Positions 50,943 through 60,201 are shown, counted from the first letter of the stretch. The stretch: 64,000 bases of DNA from Virgisporangium ochraceum (GCF_016863655.1 NZ_BOPH01000105.1:62001-126000), one strand, 5' to 3'. Numbers and translations: made by a program. The notes: generated from the letters alone by a model not told the origin.

Positions 50943-51469
50943 CGTCCGTCTCCCGCGGGGATCAGCAAGCTGAGTTCTTCGTCGGTGGCTCGAAGCGCTG
51001 CGCGCAGCGCCTGGAGCCCGCGGGCGGTCTGGCTCTTCACCGTCCCCTCCGAGCAGCGCAGCGCGGCGGCCGTGGCGACCACGTCGAGCCCCTGATAGAA
51101 ACGGCACACCAAGGTCGCCCGCTGCCGGGGCGGCAACTGACGCAGCGCATCGGCGAACACCATTTGCCGGGTGACCGCGTCGGTCTGGTCCTCCTGCCCG
51201 GGCGGCTCGGGCACCTGGTCGGCGACGCGTTCCCGCCGCCGGAAGGCCCGCCTGGACTCGCGCAGATACGTGCGCACCAAGCAGGTCCGCGCGTACGCAT
51301 CGACGGCGCTCGGATCACGCAGCCGGTGCCAGCCCGCCGCGAGCGAGATGAACGTCTGCTGCGTGAGATCTTCGGCCCAGTGCCGATCCCCGCACAGCAG
51401 GTATGCCGTGCGGCGCAGTGTGACCTGGCGAGCCGCGAAGTACTCGGCGAAGTCGTCCTGGTTCGTCAT
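50939..51469 (-). CDS. SigE family ECF RNA polymerase sigma factor
   Basis: 176 residues; ATG 51469 follows GGAGGTG. Region 2: F-A-A-R-Q-V-T-L-R-R-T-A-Y-L-L-C-G-D, with W-A-E-D-L-T-Q-Q-T-F. Region 4: L-P-P-R-Q-R-A-T-L-V-C-R-F-Y, then C-S-E-G-T-V-K-S-Q-T-A-R-G-L. This matches the actinobacterial SigE-like group. It is co-transcribed with the membrane BNR protein and probably responds to an envelope signal. Confidence 0.92.
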   Translation of the reverse strand: MTNQDDFAEYFAARQVTLRRTAYLLCGDRHWAEDLTQQTFISLAAGWHRLRDPSAVDAYARTCLVRTYLRESRRAFRRRERVADQVPEPPGQEDQTDAVTRQMVFADALRQLPPRQRATLVCRFYQGLDVVATAAALRCSEGTVKSQTARGLQALRAALRATDEELSLLIPAGDGR

Positions 51470-51708
51470 CACACCTCCTCTCCATCTAGGTGGCCAGCGA
51501 CCCCTCCCCCGGTTGCACCCCCGACAACAACGACGTACCGGCGCGAAACAAGTCACGGGCCGCCTTCTCTACCTCATCGCCGCTGAACCGCGGTCCGGGC
51601 CGAGACAGCCGATACCCTCCGCCCGCAGCGGCAGCCCACCGACGCTGGGGATCACCGGGAGGCCGTCGAGGGTGGCTCCGGGATCTGTGCCGGGCCGTGG
51701 GCCGCCCA

Positions 51709-52164
51709 TCAGCCCCGGTTCTGCCGGTGCAGAAACTCGACATCGGCAGCCGTAAGCTCGCCCGGCGTGGCCGGTAGCCAGGCCGGGTCGGGCTGGTGCG
51801 GCGTCAGGCTCAGAAGCCGTAGGCCGTCGCGAAGCTCCGCCGTAGGCCAGAATGGGCCCGGTCGGAAACTCGGGTGGGGCCACGACCGTCGGGTATCCGG
51901 GCACGGCGACGAACCGGTAGGTGACGCCGGCCCATGTCGGGCCGTCAGCGATCGGCCGGACGTCGACAGCCCCGAAGGGCTCGAAGCGGTCGGGAAACTC
52001 GTACGGCCGCAGGTGGCGGACGACCTTCGGCGGGACCTCCTCCACCGGAATGTCGCCAAGGTCCATCGCCACCGACCCGACCCGACCGGAGGCGAGGAAC
52101 CGCAGCGCGCGCCAGGTGGTGACGCCGGCGACGGTGGGGCGACGTAGAGACCGTCGGTTCGCAT
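51709..52164 (-). pseudogene. Hypothetical gene with two frameshifts
   Basis: ATG 52164 opens M-R-T-D-G-L-Y-V-A-P-P. The frame changes at a CCCC run near 52140 and continues T-V-A-G-V-T-T-W-R-A-L-R-F-L-A-S-G-R-V-G, then P-P-K-V-V-R-H-L-R-P-Y-E-F and G-V-T-Y-R-F-V-A-V-P-G-Y-P. It shifts back near 51850 to D-G-L-R-L-L-S-L-T-P-H-Q-P-D, ending L-H-R-Q-N-R-G. The joined sequence of about 150 residues is coherent but not recognised. Either a recent pseudogene or sequencing errors in homopolymers. Confidence 0.65.
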
Positions 52165-52264
52165 CGGTGGAGTGTCGATACTTGCGACCAAGTGGTGCCT
52201 ACATCCACGACCAAAGCCATCCGCGTCTGCCGACTCGTCGGGTAGCCGGGGAACGGTACGCGTT

Positions 52265-52295
52265 GCCGGCACCACGGCTGCGTCGTGGTGCCGGC
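52265..52295. terminator. Strong hairpin after the VWA gene
   Basis: GCCGGCACCACG (52265-52276), a 7-base loop, and CGTGGTGCCGGC (52284-52295) form a perfect 12-bp stem just beyond the stop at 52303. Confidence 0.8.
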
Positions 52296-52302
52296 GGCGT
52301 GG

Positions 52303-53886
52303 TTACGGCTTCGGCGGCACGTGGCAGGTGGCAACTGTGGAGGTGTTGTCGGATGCGTCGACCGCCACGATCTGTGCGTCACCGCGGAGTCGGACCTTGT
52401 AGTCGACGACGCCGGTGCCGGGTTTGACCTGCGGCTCGGCACCCGGCGCCTGGGTGAGCTTGATCGTCGTGCCGGCAGGGTACGGACCGAAGTTCACGGC
52501 CGGGTCGCCGGTGTCCCGGATGTACAGCTCCACATCAGGATCGACGAGGTCCTTCCCGCCGAGAACGTAGAAGCCGTCCGGGTTGTCCGACTTCGGCGGG
52601 TTGTCGGCGGGGTTGCCGCCCGGCGTGCAGGTCGCTGTCGGGGCGGTGGTATCAACGACCCGCATCGTGGCTGTGTCCTGTCCGACGTTTCCGCCGCTGT
52701 CCTTGGCTGTGCAGGCCACCTTCGTGTCGCCCATCGGGAAGAGGCTGCCTGACGGCGGCACGCAGACCGGGTTCAGGTTTCCGTCGAGGTCATCGACGGC
52801 GCTGGCCGGATAGTTGATCACCGCGCCGTTCGGCCCGGTCGCCTCGACGGTCTTGTCCTCGACGGTCACCACGGGCGGCTCGTCCTCGAGCACGTGGACC
52901 GTGATGTGCTGGACGAAGTCCGAACCAGCCGGGACGCCGCCGAGCTGGAACCGCACCGAGCACTCCAGGGTGGCACCCTCGGCGGCGTCAGCGGCGACCT
53001 CGACGGTCTCGACGAACTCGGCGGCCTCGCCGCCAGGCACCGTGACCTCGTCCGCGTCGAAGGAGACGGTCAACGCCGGGTCGCACTCCAGGATCTCGGG
53101 CGTGACCGTCACGTCGAGTTTCTGCAGTCCTGACAGGATGGCTGCCGACACCTGCGCGGGCGACGGGCTGAGCAACTGCCCGCCGGTGGCGGTGACCAGG
53201 TCGCTGGCCTGATCCAGGGAGTCCAGGCCGGGGGCGAGTTCGGTCTGCACGTCGACGCCGACGACCCGGGCGCCAACGCCCTGCAGCGCATTCTCGGCGG
53301 TGTCGTAGCTGTGCCCGTTGCTCGGGTCGTGGCTCGGCGCGTCGCCGATCAGCACCACCACGGGGCTGCTGTCGTTCCGGAAGTTGAAGCTGGCCACCTC
53401 GACCAGCGCGTTGATCCAGTCTTCGGGCTCGTCGTCACCGCCGCCCGTGGTCAGCCCGTCGACGGCGGCCTTGACCTTGCCGGCGTCGCCGGTGAGGGTC
53501 TGGTGCACCTTGAACATCTCGGGTCCGTCGGTCTGGTCGCGGTAGGACGCCACCGCGAAATGCGCCTCCGACTGTGCCGCGTGGACCGTGCCGATGATGT
53601 CGAGAATCGTGCCTCGCACGTTGTCGATCGCCTCGTCCATGCTGCCGGTGGTGTCGATCAACAGAACCACGTCGGGCTTCGGCAGGATCGTCGGGGTCTG
53701 CACCACCTTGTCGACGTCGAACGACTCACCCGGCGCGACCGTGCGCTCGACGGACTTGGGTTCCACCCCTCGCTCGGGCTTGGCGCAGGCCGGCGACCCC
53801 GCCGCCAGCAGCGTGGCGACGGCCGCTGCGAACACGGCACATCGGGCAGACAGGCGGCGCCGAACCGCGCCATTCAGGACGAACAC
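52303..53886 (-). CDS. Secreted von Willebrand factor A domain protein with HYR-like domain
   Basis: 527 residues from GTG 53886 (GAGGAG upstream). A signal peptide ends near A-C-A-K (residues ~35). The VWA domain has the MIDAS motif V-V-L-L-I-D-T-T-G-S-M, the later Thr and D-A-P-S-H-D. Beta-rich modules follow, including a HYR-type block V-V-T-V-E-D-K-T-V-E-A-T-G-P-N-G-A and V-N-F-G-P-Y-P-A-G-T-T. Probably an extracellular metal-dependent adhesion or binding protein. Monocistronic, ended by the hairpin at 52265-52295. Confidence 0.85.
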   Translation of the reverse strand: MFVLNGAVRRRLSARCAVFAAAVATLLAAGSPACAKPERGVEPKSVERTVAPGESFDVDKVVQTPTILPKPDVVLLIDTTGSMDEAIDNVRGTILDIIGTVHAAQSEAHFAVASYRDQTDGPEMFKVHQTLTGDAGKVKAAVDGLTTGGGDDEPEDWINALVEVASFNFRNDSSPVVVLIGDAPSHDPSNGHSYDTAENALQGVGARVVGVDVQTELAPGLDSLDQASDLVTATGGQLLSPSPAQVSAAILSGLQKLDVTVTPEILECDPALTVSFDADEVTVPGGEAAEFVETVEVAADAAEGATLECSVRFQLGGVPAGSDFVQHITVHVLEDEPPVVTVEDKTVEATGPNGAVINYPASAVDDLDGNLNPVCVPPSGSLFPMGDTKVACTAKDSGGNVGQDTATMRVVDTTAPTATCTPGGNPADNPPKSDNPDGFYVLGGKDLVDPDVELYIRDTGDPAVNFGPYPAGTTIKLTQAPGAEPQVKPGTGVVDYKVRLRGDAQIVAVDASDNTSTVATCHVPPKP

Positions 53887-54460
53887 GGCAGTACTCCTCA
53901 GTGACCCAGCCGCAATGGGCGCGGCGATTGATCACGACACTACGTTGGGTGGTGGCGTAGTCACGTAGGGTTCGGAGCGACTGGGTGGTCACAAACCTGA
54001 CAGCCGGCAGACGATCGACAGAGCCCACTCAAATGGCCTGAAGACGACCGCACGCTCCAACAGCACCCTCCACGGGCGAGATCGCAGGGAGACCAACTCC
54101 CGAAGATCGGCAGATCCTCGACGATCAAAACTCCGGACATCGGGTGCACCTCCATGATCAGGAGTTACACCGTTTGTTCCACAGTCCCTCATCCCCCCAT
54201 ACCGCGCCCGAACCACACAACATCATCGCTACCTGGGTGGGGAAAATGATCTGGCAACCCTGGGGATCAAATCCCGACGCCATCACCGGCACCGTGGCCG
54301 AGTCACGGCGGCAGCAACCGAGCGCGCCCGCCCACGCGACCGACCTCACCCGCGACGAACTTTCCACAACACTCGCCGCAGCCGAAGCGGCGAGGCGGCT
54401 GGAGATCACCAGGCCATGCTCGCAGGATCCGAGTTGGGCAGGTTCGACGCGGCGGTAGCG
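53887..54460. other. Intergenic region with a small Cys-rich ORF
   Basis: 574 bp. On the minus strand ATG 54140 follows GGAGGTG and opens a 59-codon frame (M-S-G-V-L-I-V-E-D-L-P, then six Cys including G-G-C-C-W-S). Its third-position GC is low for this genome, so coding is doubtful. No other gene was seen. Confidence 0.3.
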
Positions 54461-54597
54461 GTCAACGGAGATCTCCACTCGGCACAGGTCCTTCGCCGCA
54501 CTCGGGAACAACTGGCTGACCGTCGACCCCGTACTGTTGCGCGGCGACATCGCCTACAACCTCGCCCGGGTGCTGTGGACCCGCATCGATGGGTGAT
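54461..54597 (+). pseudogene. APH(6)/hydroxyurea-type phosphotransferase relic
   Basis: V-N-G-D-L-H-S-A-Q-V-L-R-R-T-R-E-Q in one frame is followed, after a frame change near 54510, by W-L-T-V-D-P-V-L-L-R-G-D-I-A-Y-N-L-A-R-V, ending W-T-R-I-D-G. These are the catalytic-loop and D-P-x-x-x-x-G-D-x-A-Y-D blocks of streptomycin/hydroxyurea-inactivating kinases. The N-terminal lobe is absent and the brackets are displaced, so the gene is dead. Confidence 0.7.
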
Positions 54598-54784
54598 CAT
54601 TCAGGGCGCTCATCCGGCGTTCACCGCCGAGATGAGCCGCATCATCGGCTCAGCACCGAACGCCGACCCAGGTGTACGCATGCCGCCGACGGGGAACGAT
54701 CCCGGAACCACTCCGGCCTGATCAGCATCGCCTCCCCGGAATTGGACTCAGGAGGCGCGGCATCCATCCCCGGCCGGGTGGCTG

Positions 54785-55753
54785 TTACGAGTAGCCATGG
54801 AGTGCGCGGGGACGGTACGGGGCTTCCAGAACCGCTACGTCGTCGTCGCTGAGGCGTAAGTCGACGGCCGCCAGGGCGTCATCGAGCTGGCCTGGCCTGG
54901 TGACGCCGACGATGGGCGCGGTCACCGGTGCCTTGCCCAACAGCCAGGCCAGCGCGATCTGCGCAGGTGGCCGGTTGTGCCGGTCGGCGATCCCACGCAG
55001 CGCGTCGATGACGTCCGTGTCGCTCCCGTCAACACGCTGCCATCCGTCGGCCCGTTCGGCGAGCGCACGAGGCGTGTCACGCCGACCGCCGGCGAGCAGC
55101 CCCCGGGCCAACGGACTGTACGGCAGGACGCCGATGCGCTGGTCGGCGCAGAACGGGATCATCTCGCGCTCCTCCTCACGGTAGGCGAGGTTGTAGCGGG
55201 TCTGCATCGATACGAACGGGGTCCAGCCGCCCGTCCGTGCGGTGAACTGAGCCTTCGCGAACTGCCATGCGTACATCAAGGACGCGCCCAGGTATCGAAC
55301 CTTGCCGACTCGCACGAGATCGTCCAGCGCCGCCATGGTCTCCTCGATCGGTGTGTCGGCGTCCCACCGGTGGATCTGGTACAGGTCGATGTGATCAGTG
55401 CCCAACCGCCGCAGCGAAGCGTCGACAGAGTCCATGATGTGTTTGCGGGACAGGCCACGGTCGTTGGGACCGGACCCCATCGGGTAGAAGACCTTGGTTG
55501 CAAGGACATAATCGCTGCGCCGAGCGAAGAGCTTGCCGAGCAGACGCCCGGTGACCTCCTCACTCACCCCTCCCGAGTACATGTCAGCGGTGTCGAAGAA
55601 GGTCACGCCAGCATCGACGGCGTGCCGCACCATCGGCTCAGCCGCATCCTCCGACAGGAACCACGCCTCGGCGGCCGGATCTCCGAAACTCATCATGCCC
55701 AGGCCGATCCGAGACACCTTGAGACCCGATGAGCCGAGCCGGACGTACCGCAT
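54785..55753 (-). CDS. Aldo/keto reductase
   Basis: 322 residues; ATG 55753 follows GGAGAGG. The tetrad is visible: D and Y in F-F-D-T-A-D-M-Y-S-G-G, K in V-L-A-T-K-V-F, H in L-Y-Q-I-H-R-W-D. The cofactor end is P-I-V-G-V-T-R-P-G-Q-L-D-D-A. It is a YghZ/Tas-like NADPH-dependent reductase for small aldehydes or ketones. Single gene. Confidence 0.9.
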   Translation of the reverse strand: MRYVRLGSSGLKVSRIGLGMMSFGDPAAEAWFLSEDAAEPMVRHAVDAGVTFFDTADMYSGGVSEEVTGRLLGKLFARRSDYVLATKVFYPMGSGPNDRGLSRKHIMDSVDASLRRLGTDHIDLYQIHRWDADTPIEETMAALDDLVRVGKVRYLGASLMYAWQFAKAQFTARTGGWTPFVSMQTRYNLAYREEEREMIPFCADQRIGVLPYSPLARGLLAGGRRDTPRALAERADGWQRVDGSDTDVIDALRGIADRHNRPPAQIALAWLLGKAPVTAPIVGVTRPGQLDDALAAVDLRLSDDDVAVLEAPYRPRALHGYS

Positions 55754-56094
55754 CCCGATACCTCTCCACCAGTAACAAGGGACGGCTGCCAGGAGGTCCG
55801 CAACCGCGTCCACGAAAAGGATGACGCCCGAATACTTCCAAACCGCGGATCAGATCGTGAAGGGCTCATCGAAGGCCCAACGCCTGATTCCGTTCAGACA
55901 ATCGAGGCCAGGAGCCCACAATTCCTTCAGATGGCCGGCAAGCAGCGCCAGTACCCGTGTGCAGACGCACTGTGATCGGCCAGATCCGGAAGCCGAGGTC
56001 GCGTCGCCGGAGCGCCGGGTGAAGAGCGCCGGAACGCCGCTGTCCTGGAAACCCACCCGTCGGATCTCCCCCGAGGGGGATATTGTCGGCGACC
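55754..56094. other. Intergenic region between divergent reductase genes
   Basis: 341 bp between the two aldo/keto reductase genes, which point away from each other. No gene or clear operator is visible; it should contain both promoters. Confidence 0.4.
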
Positions 56095-56955
56095 GTGACT
56101 GATCAGCAGTGGTCATTCGGGGGAGACCTGGCAGTTGAGCGGATCGGCTACGGCACCATGAAGCTCACCGGCTGGCCGCGCGGCGAGCGACCCGGCCGAG
56201 ACGACGCCCTGGCCATCCTGCGCCGGGCCGTGGAACTCGGCGTCAACCATCTCGACACCTCGCACTACTACGCGCGTGACGGCGTGGCCGCCAACGAACT
56301 GATCCGCACCGCGCTGCACCCGTACCCGGCCGACCTGGTGATCGTGACCAAGGTCGGCGCGCTGGTCGAGGGCGACGACATCACCCGGCCCCCGGAGGAA
56401 CAGCGCGGCCTCACCCCCGACGGCCTGCGCCGCGGCGTGGAGGCGAACCTGCGCTCGCTCGGCGTCGACCGGCTGGACGTGGTCAATCTGCGCATGGGTG
56501 ACAGCGAACACACCGACGCCCCGTTCGAGGCCGCACTGGAGACCCTCGCGGCCCTGCGTGACGAAGGCCTCATCCGCTACCTCGGCGTCTCCAACGTCGG
56601 CCCGGATCAGGTCGCCCGGGCGCGCGCCGTCACCGACATCGTGTGCGTGCAGAACCTGTACAACATCGCGGCCCGCGACGACGATCCGCTCGTCGACGCC
56701 TGCGCCGAAGCCGGCCTCGCCTACGTCCCGTTCTTCCCCGTAGGCGGGTACCGCCCCCTGACCGCCGACCATCTGACCGCCGTCGCCGACCGCCTCGGGG
56801 CCACCGTCCCGCAGGTGGCGCTGGCTTGGCTGCTGGCCCGCTCGTCCAACATCGTGCTCATCCCCGGCACCGGCTCGCGCGAGCACTTGGAACAGAATGT
56901 GGCGGCCGGCCGGCTCCGGTTGACCGAACACGACCTGGCGCTGCTCGCGGCGTGA
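56095..56955 (+). CDS. Aldo/keto reductase, variant with Arg at the usual His position
   Basis: 286 residues from GTG 56095. The Asp-Tyr pair is in H-L-D-T-S-H-Y-Y-A-R-D-G and Lys in V-I-V-T-K-V-G. The segment normally ending in the catalytic His reads R-L-D-V-V-N-L-R-M-G-D, so His is replaced by Arg, as seen in some actinobacterial AKR subgroups. L-I-P-G-T-G-S-R-E-H-L-E-Q-N binds the NADPH phosphate. Fold and length are complete; activity is uncertain. Monocistronic with its own hairpin terminator. Confidence 0.88.
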   Translation: MTDQQWSFGGDLAVERIGYGTMKLTGWPRGERPGRDDALAILRRAVELGVNHLDTSHYYARDGVAANELIRTALHPYPADLVIVTKVGALVEGDDITRPPEEQRGLTPDGLRRGVEANLRSLGVDRLDVVNLRMGDSEHTDAPFEAALETLAALRDEGLIRYLGVSNVGPDQVARARAVTDIVCVQNLYNIAARDDDPLVDACAEAGLAYVPFFPVGGYRPLTADHLTAVADRLGATVPQVALAWLLARSSNIVLIPGTGSREHLEQNVAAGRLRLTEHDLALLAA

Positions 56956-56957
56956 GA

Positions 56958-56977
56958 CCGGCCCCGGGCGGGGCCGG
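56958..56977 (+). terminator. Hairpin directly after the reductase stop
   Basis: CCGGCCCC (56958-56965), GGGC loop, GGGGCCGG (56970-56977): a perfect 8-bp stem starting 3 bases after the stop codon. Confidence 0.65.
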
Positions 56978-57062
56978 GCACCGTCATGGGTGTCTCCAGG
57001 TACCGATCGATGTCTAGGATCGCCCGGTCCCACCCTGCCCGCTATCGATATGAGGCGTCGCG

Positions 57063-57329
57063 TTGGCCGGATCTCTGCTGGCGGTCACCGCCTTCGTACT
57101 GCTCCTCGTCTACCTGACCCTGTTCGTGGCGCTGCACCTGCAGCGCACCGGATACAGCCCGATCCGCAACGCGGTCAGCGAATACGGTGTCGGGCTCGCC
57201 GCTGTGGTGGTCACCATGGTGGTTCCGGCGTTGCGGCGGGTCTTCGGTCTGTCCGAGCGTGTGTATCTGCTCAGCACCAACGTGTGGTTCCTCATCGTCG
57301 CCCTGTGCCTGACGGTCGACGCGTGGTGA
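57063..57329 (+). pseudogene. DUF998-like membrane protein, internally shortened
   Basis: 88 residues with an N-terminal helix (L-L-A-V-T-A-F-V-L-L-L-V-Y-L), then T-G-Y-S-P-I-R-N-A-V-S-E-Y-G-V-G, the hallmark of DUF998 proteins. It jumps directly to a C-terminal helix region. Normal members are about 180-220 residues with six helices, so the middle is missing. A TTG start is the only option. Probably a remnant. Confidence 0.55.
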
Positions 57330-57348
57330 CCCGGGCGCGCGATGACCC

Positions 57349-57933
57349 ATGGCCGGTCCGGTGCGGTTCACCGCGCTCCGGTTCCGTGCGGTTCACCGCG
57401 GTCCGGTTCCGCGCCGGGGCGCTGCCACACTTCTCGTCGGGCCCGGTCGCGGCGGCGGTCGACGATGCGGTCGCGGCCGACGACGTGTTCGGCCCGGTCG
57501 GCCGCCGGATCGAGGTCGAGGTCCGCGCGTCCGACCGGCTCGCCGCCCGCGCCACGGTCGTGGAGAACCTGCTGATGACGCTGCTCGACCGGCGCGTGTC
57601 GACCCGCGGGTCGAGGCGGCCGTGCGCCGGACCTACCGCGACGCCGCGAGCCTGCACGTGGACCGGCTCGGACCCGAGCTGGGCCTGAGCGCCCGGCACC
57701 TGCGGCGCGGATTCCTGTCCACGGCGGGGGTTCCGCCCAAGGAGTTCCAGCTGCTGGCCCGGTTCCAGCGGTCGATCCGGACCCTGCTCAACCCGGCGCG
57801 GACGAGCTACCTGCCCGTCGCGATCGAAGCCGGTTACTGGGACCAGAGCCACTTCATCAAGGAGTTCCACCGCTTCACCGGCCAGTCGCCGGCCCGTATC
57901 CCCGAACCCCGCTGCGGACTACCGAGGGCCTGA
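57349..57933 (+). pseudogene. AraC family transcriptional regulator relic
   Basis: The C-terminal frame reads V-D-R-L-G-P-E-L-G-L-S-A-R-H-L-R-R-G-F and A-I-E-A-G-Y-W-D-Q-S-H-F-I-K-E-F, the two helix-turn-helix motifs of AraC. The N-terminal ligand part lies in another frame up to about 57595 (P-V-G-R-R-I-E-V-E-V-R-A-S-D). A short duplicated GTGCGGTTCACCGC string marks its broken 5' end. The frameshift and truncation make it non-functional. Confidence 0.75.
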
Positions 57934-58043
57934 GTGCGTCGGCTATGTGTTCGGGCTGGCGCCGGGTAAGTGTCCGCGGCTTCACCGAGGGGCGGCGCTG
58001 CGGTCGTGAACCGCCGCGGCAGTTATCTGCCATCATCGGCGGC

Positions 58044-58391
58044 ATGAGCCTGACGGACTGGCGGCCGTTCAACGAGAACTGGCTCCGCGACCTGCGCTGG
58101 CGGCTGATCGGCCGCCGCCGCTTCCGCGCCGTCGAAGAGCTGCCGCTGGACGAGGTGGCCGAGGTTCGGGTCAGCTCGCAGCTGCGGCCCTACGACCCGG
58201 AGTACAAGGAGTCGACAACCTATACCTGGCTCAGCGTGCGGACTGTCTCGGGTGCCCGCTACGTCAGCGGCCCGGCCGTCCAGACCCAGGAGCAGCGCGA
58301 GGCCATGATGGAGGCCTGGCGAGAGCACTGTCCGCGCGCGACGGTCGCCTACCACCGCAGAGCCCCTTACCCGGCGGGCACCGGCGACTGA
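58044..58391 (+). CDS. Hypothetical protein, 115 residues
   Basis: ATG 58044 opens M-S-L-T-D-W-R-P-F-N-E-N-W-L-R-D. The protein is compact and charged, with Y-T-W-L-S-V-R-T-V-S-G-A-R-Y-V-S-G-P in the middle. No domain, membrane helix or signal peptide was recognised. Codon bias supports it as real. Confidence 0.55.
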   Translation: MSLTDWRPFNENWLRDLRWRLIGRRRFRAVEELPLDEVAEVRVSSQLRPYDPEYKESTTYTWLSVRTVSGARYVSGPAVQTQEQREAMMEAWREHCPRATVAYHRRAPYPAGTGD

Positions 58392-58438
58392 GTGGACGTT
58401 TTGTAACGTTTCCGTAGATCGTCATCGCTCGATGTAGG

Positions 58439-59281
58439 GATGTTTGCGCAGCGTATCCGAGCGATCTGACCGACGAGCAGCGGGCGGTGGTCGGCCCGTT
58501 CCCGGCTGCGTGGAAGGCGAAGCATCCGTCGGTGTCGGGGCATCAGGGCCGCTATCCGCTTCGGGAGATCGTGAACGCGATCTTCTATCAGAACCGGACC
58601 GGGTGTCAGTGGGCGTACGTGCCGCACGATTTGCCGCCGACGTCGGCGACGTACTACTACTTCCTGTCGTGGCGCGATGACGGCACCGACCAGCAGATCC
58701 ACGACCTGTTGCGCTGCCAGGCGCGGGAGAAGGCCGGCCGCAATGAGGATCCGACCGCGGTCGTGCTGGACACCCAGTTGATCCGCGCGGCCAACCATGT
58801 TCCGGCCGCGACGACCGGAAAAGATGCGGCCAAGAAGGTTCCGGGGCGCAAACGCGTCCTTGCCGTGGACGCGCTGGGCTTGATAATCGCCGTGGTGGTG
58901 ATGGCCGCGCCGGCCGCCGACAACCAGATCGGCGTAGCCCTGGTCGACCGGGTCGTCGAGCACACCCCGACCGTGACCAAGGCGTGGGTCGATGCCGGGT
59001 TCAAAGACGACGTCCAGATCCACGGCGCTGTCAACGGAATCGACGTCGAACAGGTCAAACGCGGTGATACGAAGCCGGGGTTCGTGCCGTTGTCCAAGCG
59101 GTGGATCGTCGAACAGGTCCACGGCACCGTCATGCTGCACCGCCGTCTCGTGCGCGAGTACGAAACCCGGCCCGCGTCCAGTGAGTCCTGCACCTGGTGA
59201 GCGGCGACAGCGAACCTCGTCCGTCGGCTGACCGGCACCACCACCCCGACCTGGCGCCAACCGTTGCCCGACGACGGATGA
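58439..59281 (+). pseudogene. IS5 family transposase with internal stop
   Basis: The frame reads Y-P-S-D-L-T-D-E-Q-R-A-V-V, then G-R-Y-P-L-R-E-I-V-N-A-I-F-Y, then A-V-V-L-D-T-Q-L-I (first Asp) and K-A-W-V-D-A-G-F-K-D (second Asp). No ATG or GTG lies near the natural N-terminus. A TGA at 59198-59200 interrupts the end; the same frame then continues V-R-R-L-T-G-T-T-T-P-T-W-R to 59281. Both defects suggest a dead copy. Confidence 0.85.
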
Positions 59282-59383
59282 AGCACAAGGGGTGAACCAC
59301 GAACGAGTCCTGGAACTGATCACCACACGGGAACCGGTGTCTCCTATGCATGCTCACGGCGGCATGCGCGTGCACGTCGCGTG

Positions 59384-59827
59384 TCATGAACGCAAGCAGT
59401 TCTCCACGCGGTCGGCCAGCTCTGAGATCGTCAGTAGGCCATCGAGTTCCAGAGTTGCGGTCCGGCGGATCAGGGGCTCGACCTCGGCAACGTACCGGGT
59501 GATGTCTGCCTGGTGCTCCGCGGTCTTGCCGTAGGGATTGTTGGTCCGTACCCGCACCCGGTCGAGCAGCGTCTCCAACGGGACGAGGAGGTAGATCACG
59601 TGCTCAAACCGGTCGTGGAAACGGCCCTGGTTCTGCGCCGTTCCGCTGACGGCGATGGTGGCGTGCTCGGCGAGCAGCGCGCTCATCCTGGGCTCGTCCC
59701 ATAACGCGCCGGGCAGCTCCCAGCCGTCGTAGTCGGTGTCAACGGTCGTGAAGCCGCGCCGGGCAACGGCTGCGAGAAGGGTGCTCTTACCCGCGCCCGA
59801 CATTCCCGTGAGCAGGACTCGCGCCAT
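59384..59827 (-). CDS. P-loop kinase-like AAA protein
   Basis: 147 residues. Walker A is L-L-T-G-M-S-G-A-G-K-S-T-L-L near the start, followed by F-T-T-V-D-T-D-Y-D-G-W and, later, V-I-Y-L-L-V-P-L-E-T-L-L-D-R-V-R-V-R-T, the lid-type Arg pattern of shikimate/gluconate-kinase-like proteins. The small size and lone position suit a nucleoside- or small-molecule kinase of unknown substrate. Confidence 0.8.
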   Translation of the reverse strand: MARVLLTGMSGAGKSTLLAAVARRGFTTVDTDYDGWELPGALWDEPRMSALLAEHATIAVSGTAQNQGRFHDRFEHVIYLLVPLETLLDRVRVRTNNPYGKTAEHQADITRYVAEVEPLIRRTATLELDGLLTISELADRVENCLRS

Positions 59828-60201
59828 GCCCGAGGCTACATCGCGGAGTCACAGTAGTCGGCATGTTGGCGCACTCGGACCGGTCGCTTCGGCGGCTACG
59901 AAGATCAAGGAGCCGGCCGTCAACCTTGCGGGTTCATGGCGCCGACTCGTCGACAAACGACACGGCTCACCTCAGCTGGACCGTCGTGACATCCCGCGTG
60001 GCGTGCCCATGCGATGGAGCGCGCTGTCCGCGGCATGAGCGTGCGTGTCGGGCGCCCTAGAGTGCGGCCTTGTGCCGCCGGTGGATCAGTTGACGGTGCG
60101 GCCGTCCAGCGTGTCGACGACGAAACATGCGCACTGCAGGATCTCCAGGAGAGCAGCACGCACCCGTCCGATCGCGTCGTCGTCCACATCGAGGTTGGGC
60201 C
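59828..60201. other. Intergenic region left of the IS3 element
   Basis: 374 bp. A plus-strand frame at about 60080-60200 (V-D-D-E-T-C-A-L-Q-D-L-Q-E-S-S-T) could be a remnant, but no start, domain or codon bias supports a gene. Confidence 0.35.

Noticed and set aside
54144..54458. 104-residue plus-strand ORF upstream of the phosphotransferase relic
   Set aside because: No start signal, biased composition and no link to the kinase blocks could be shown.
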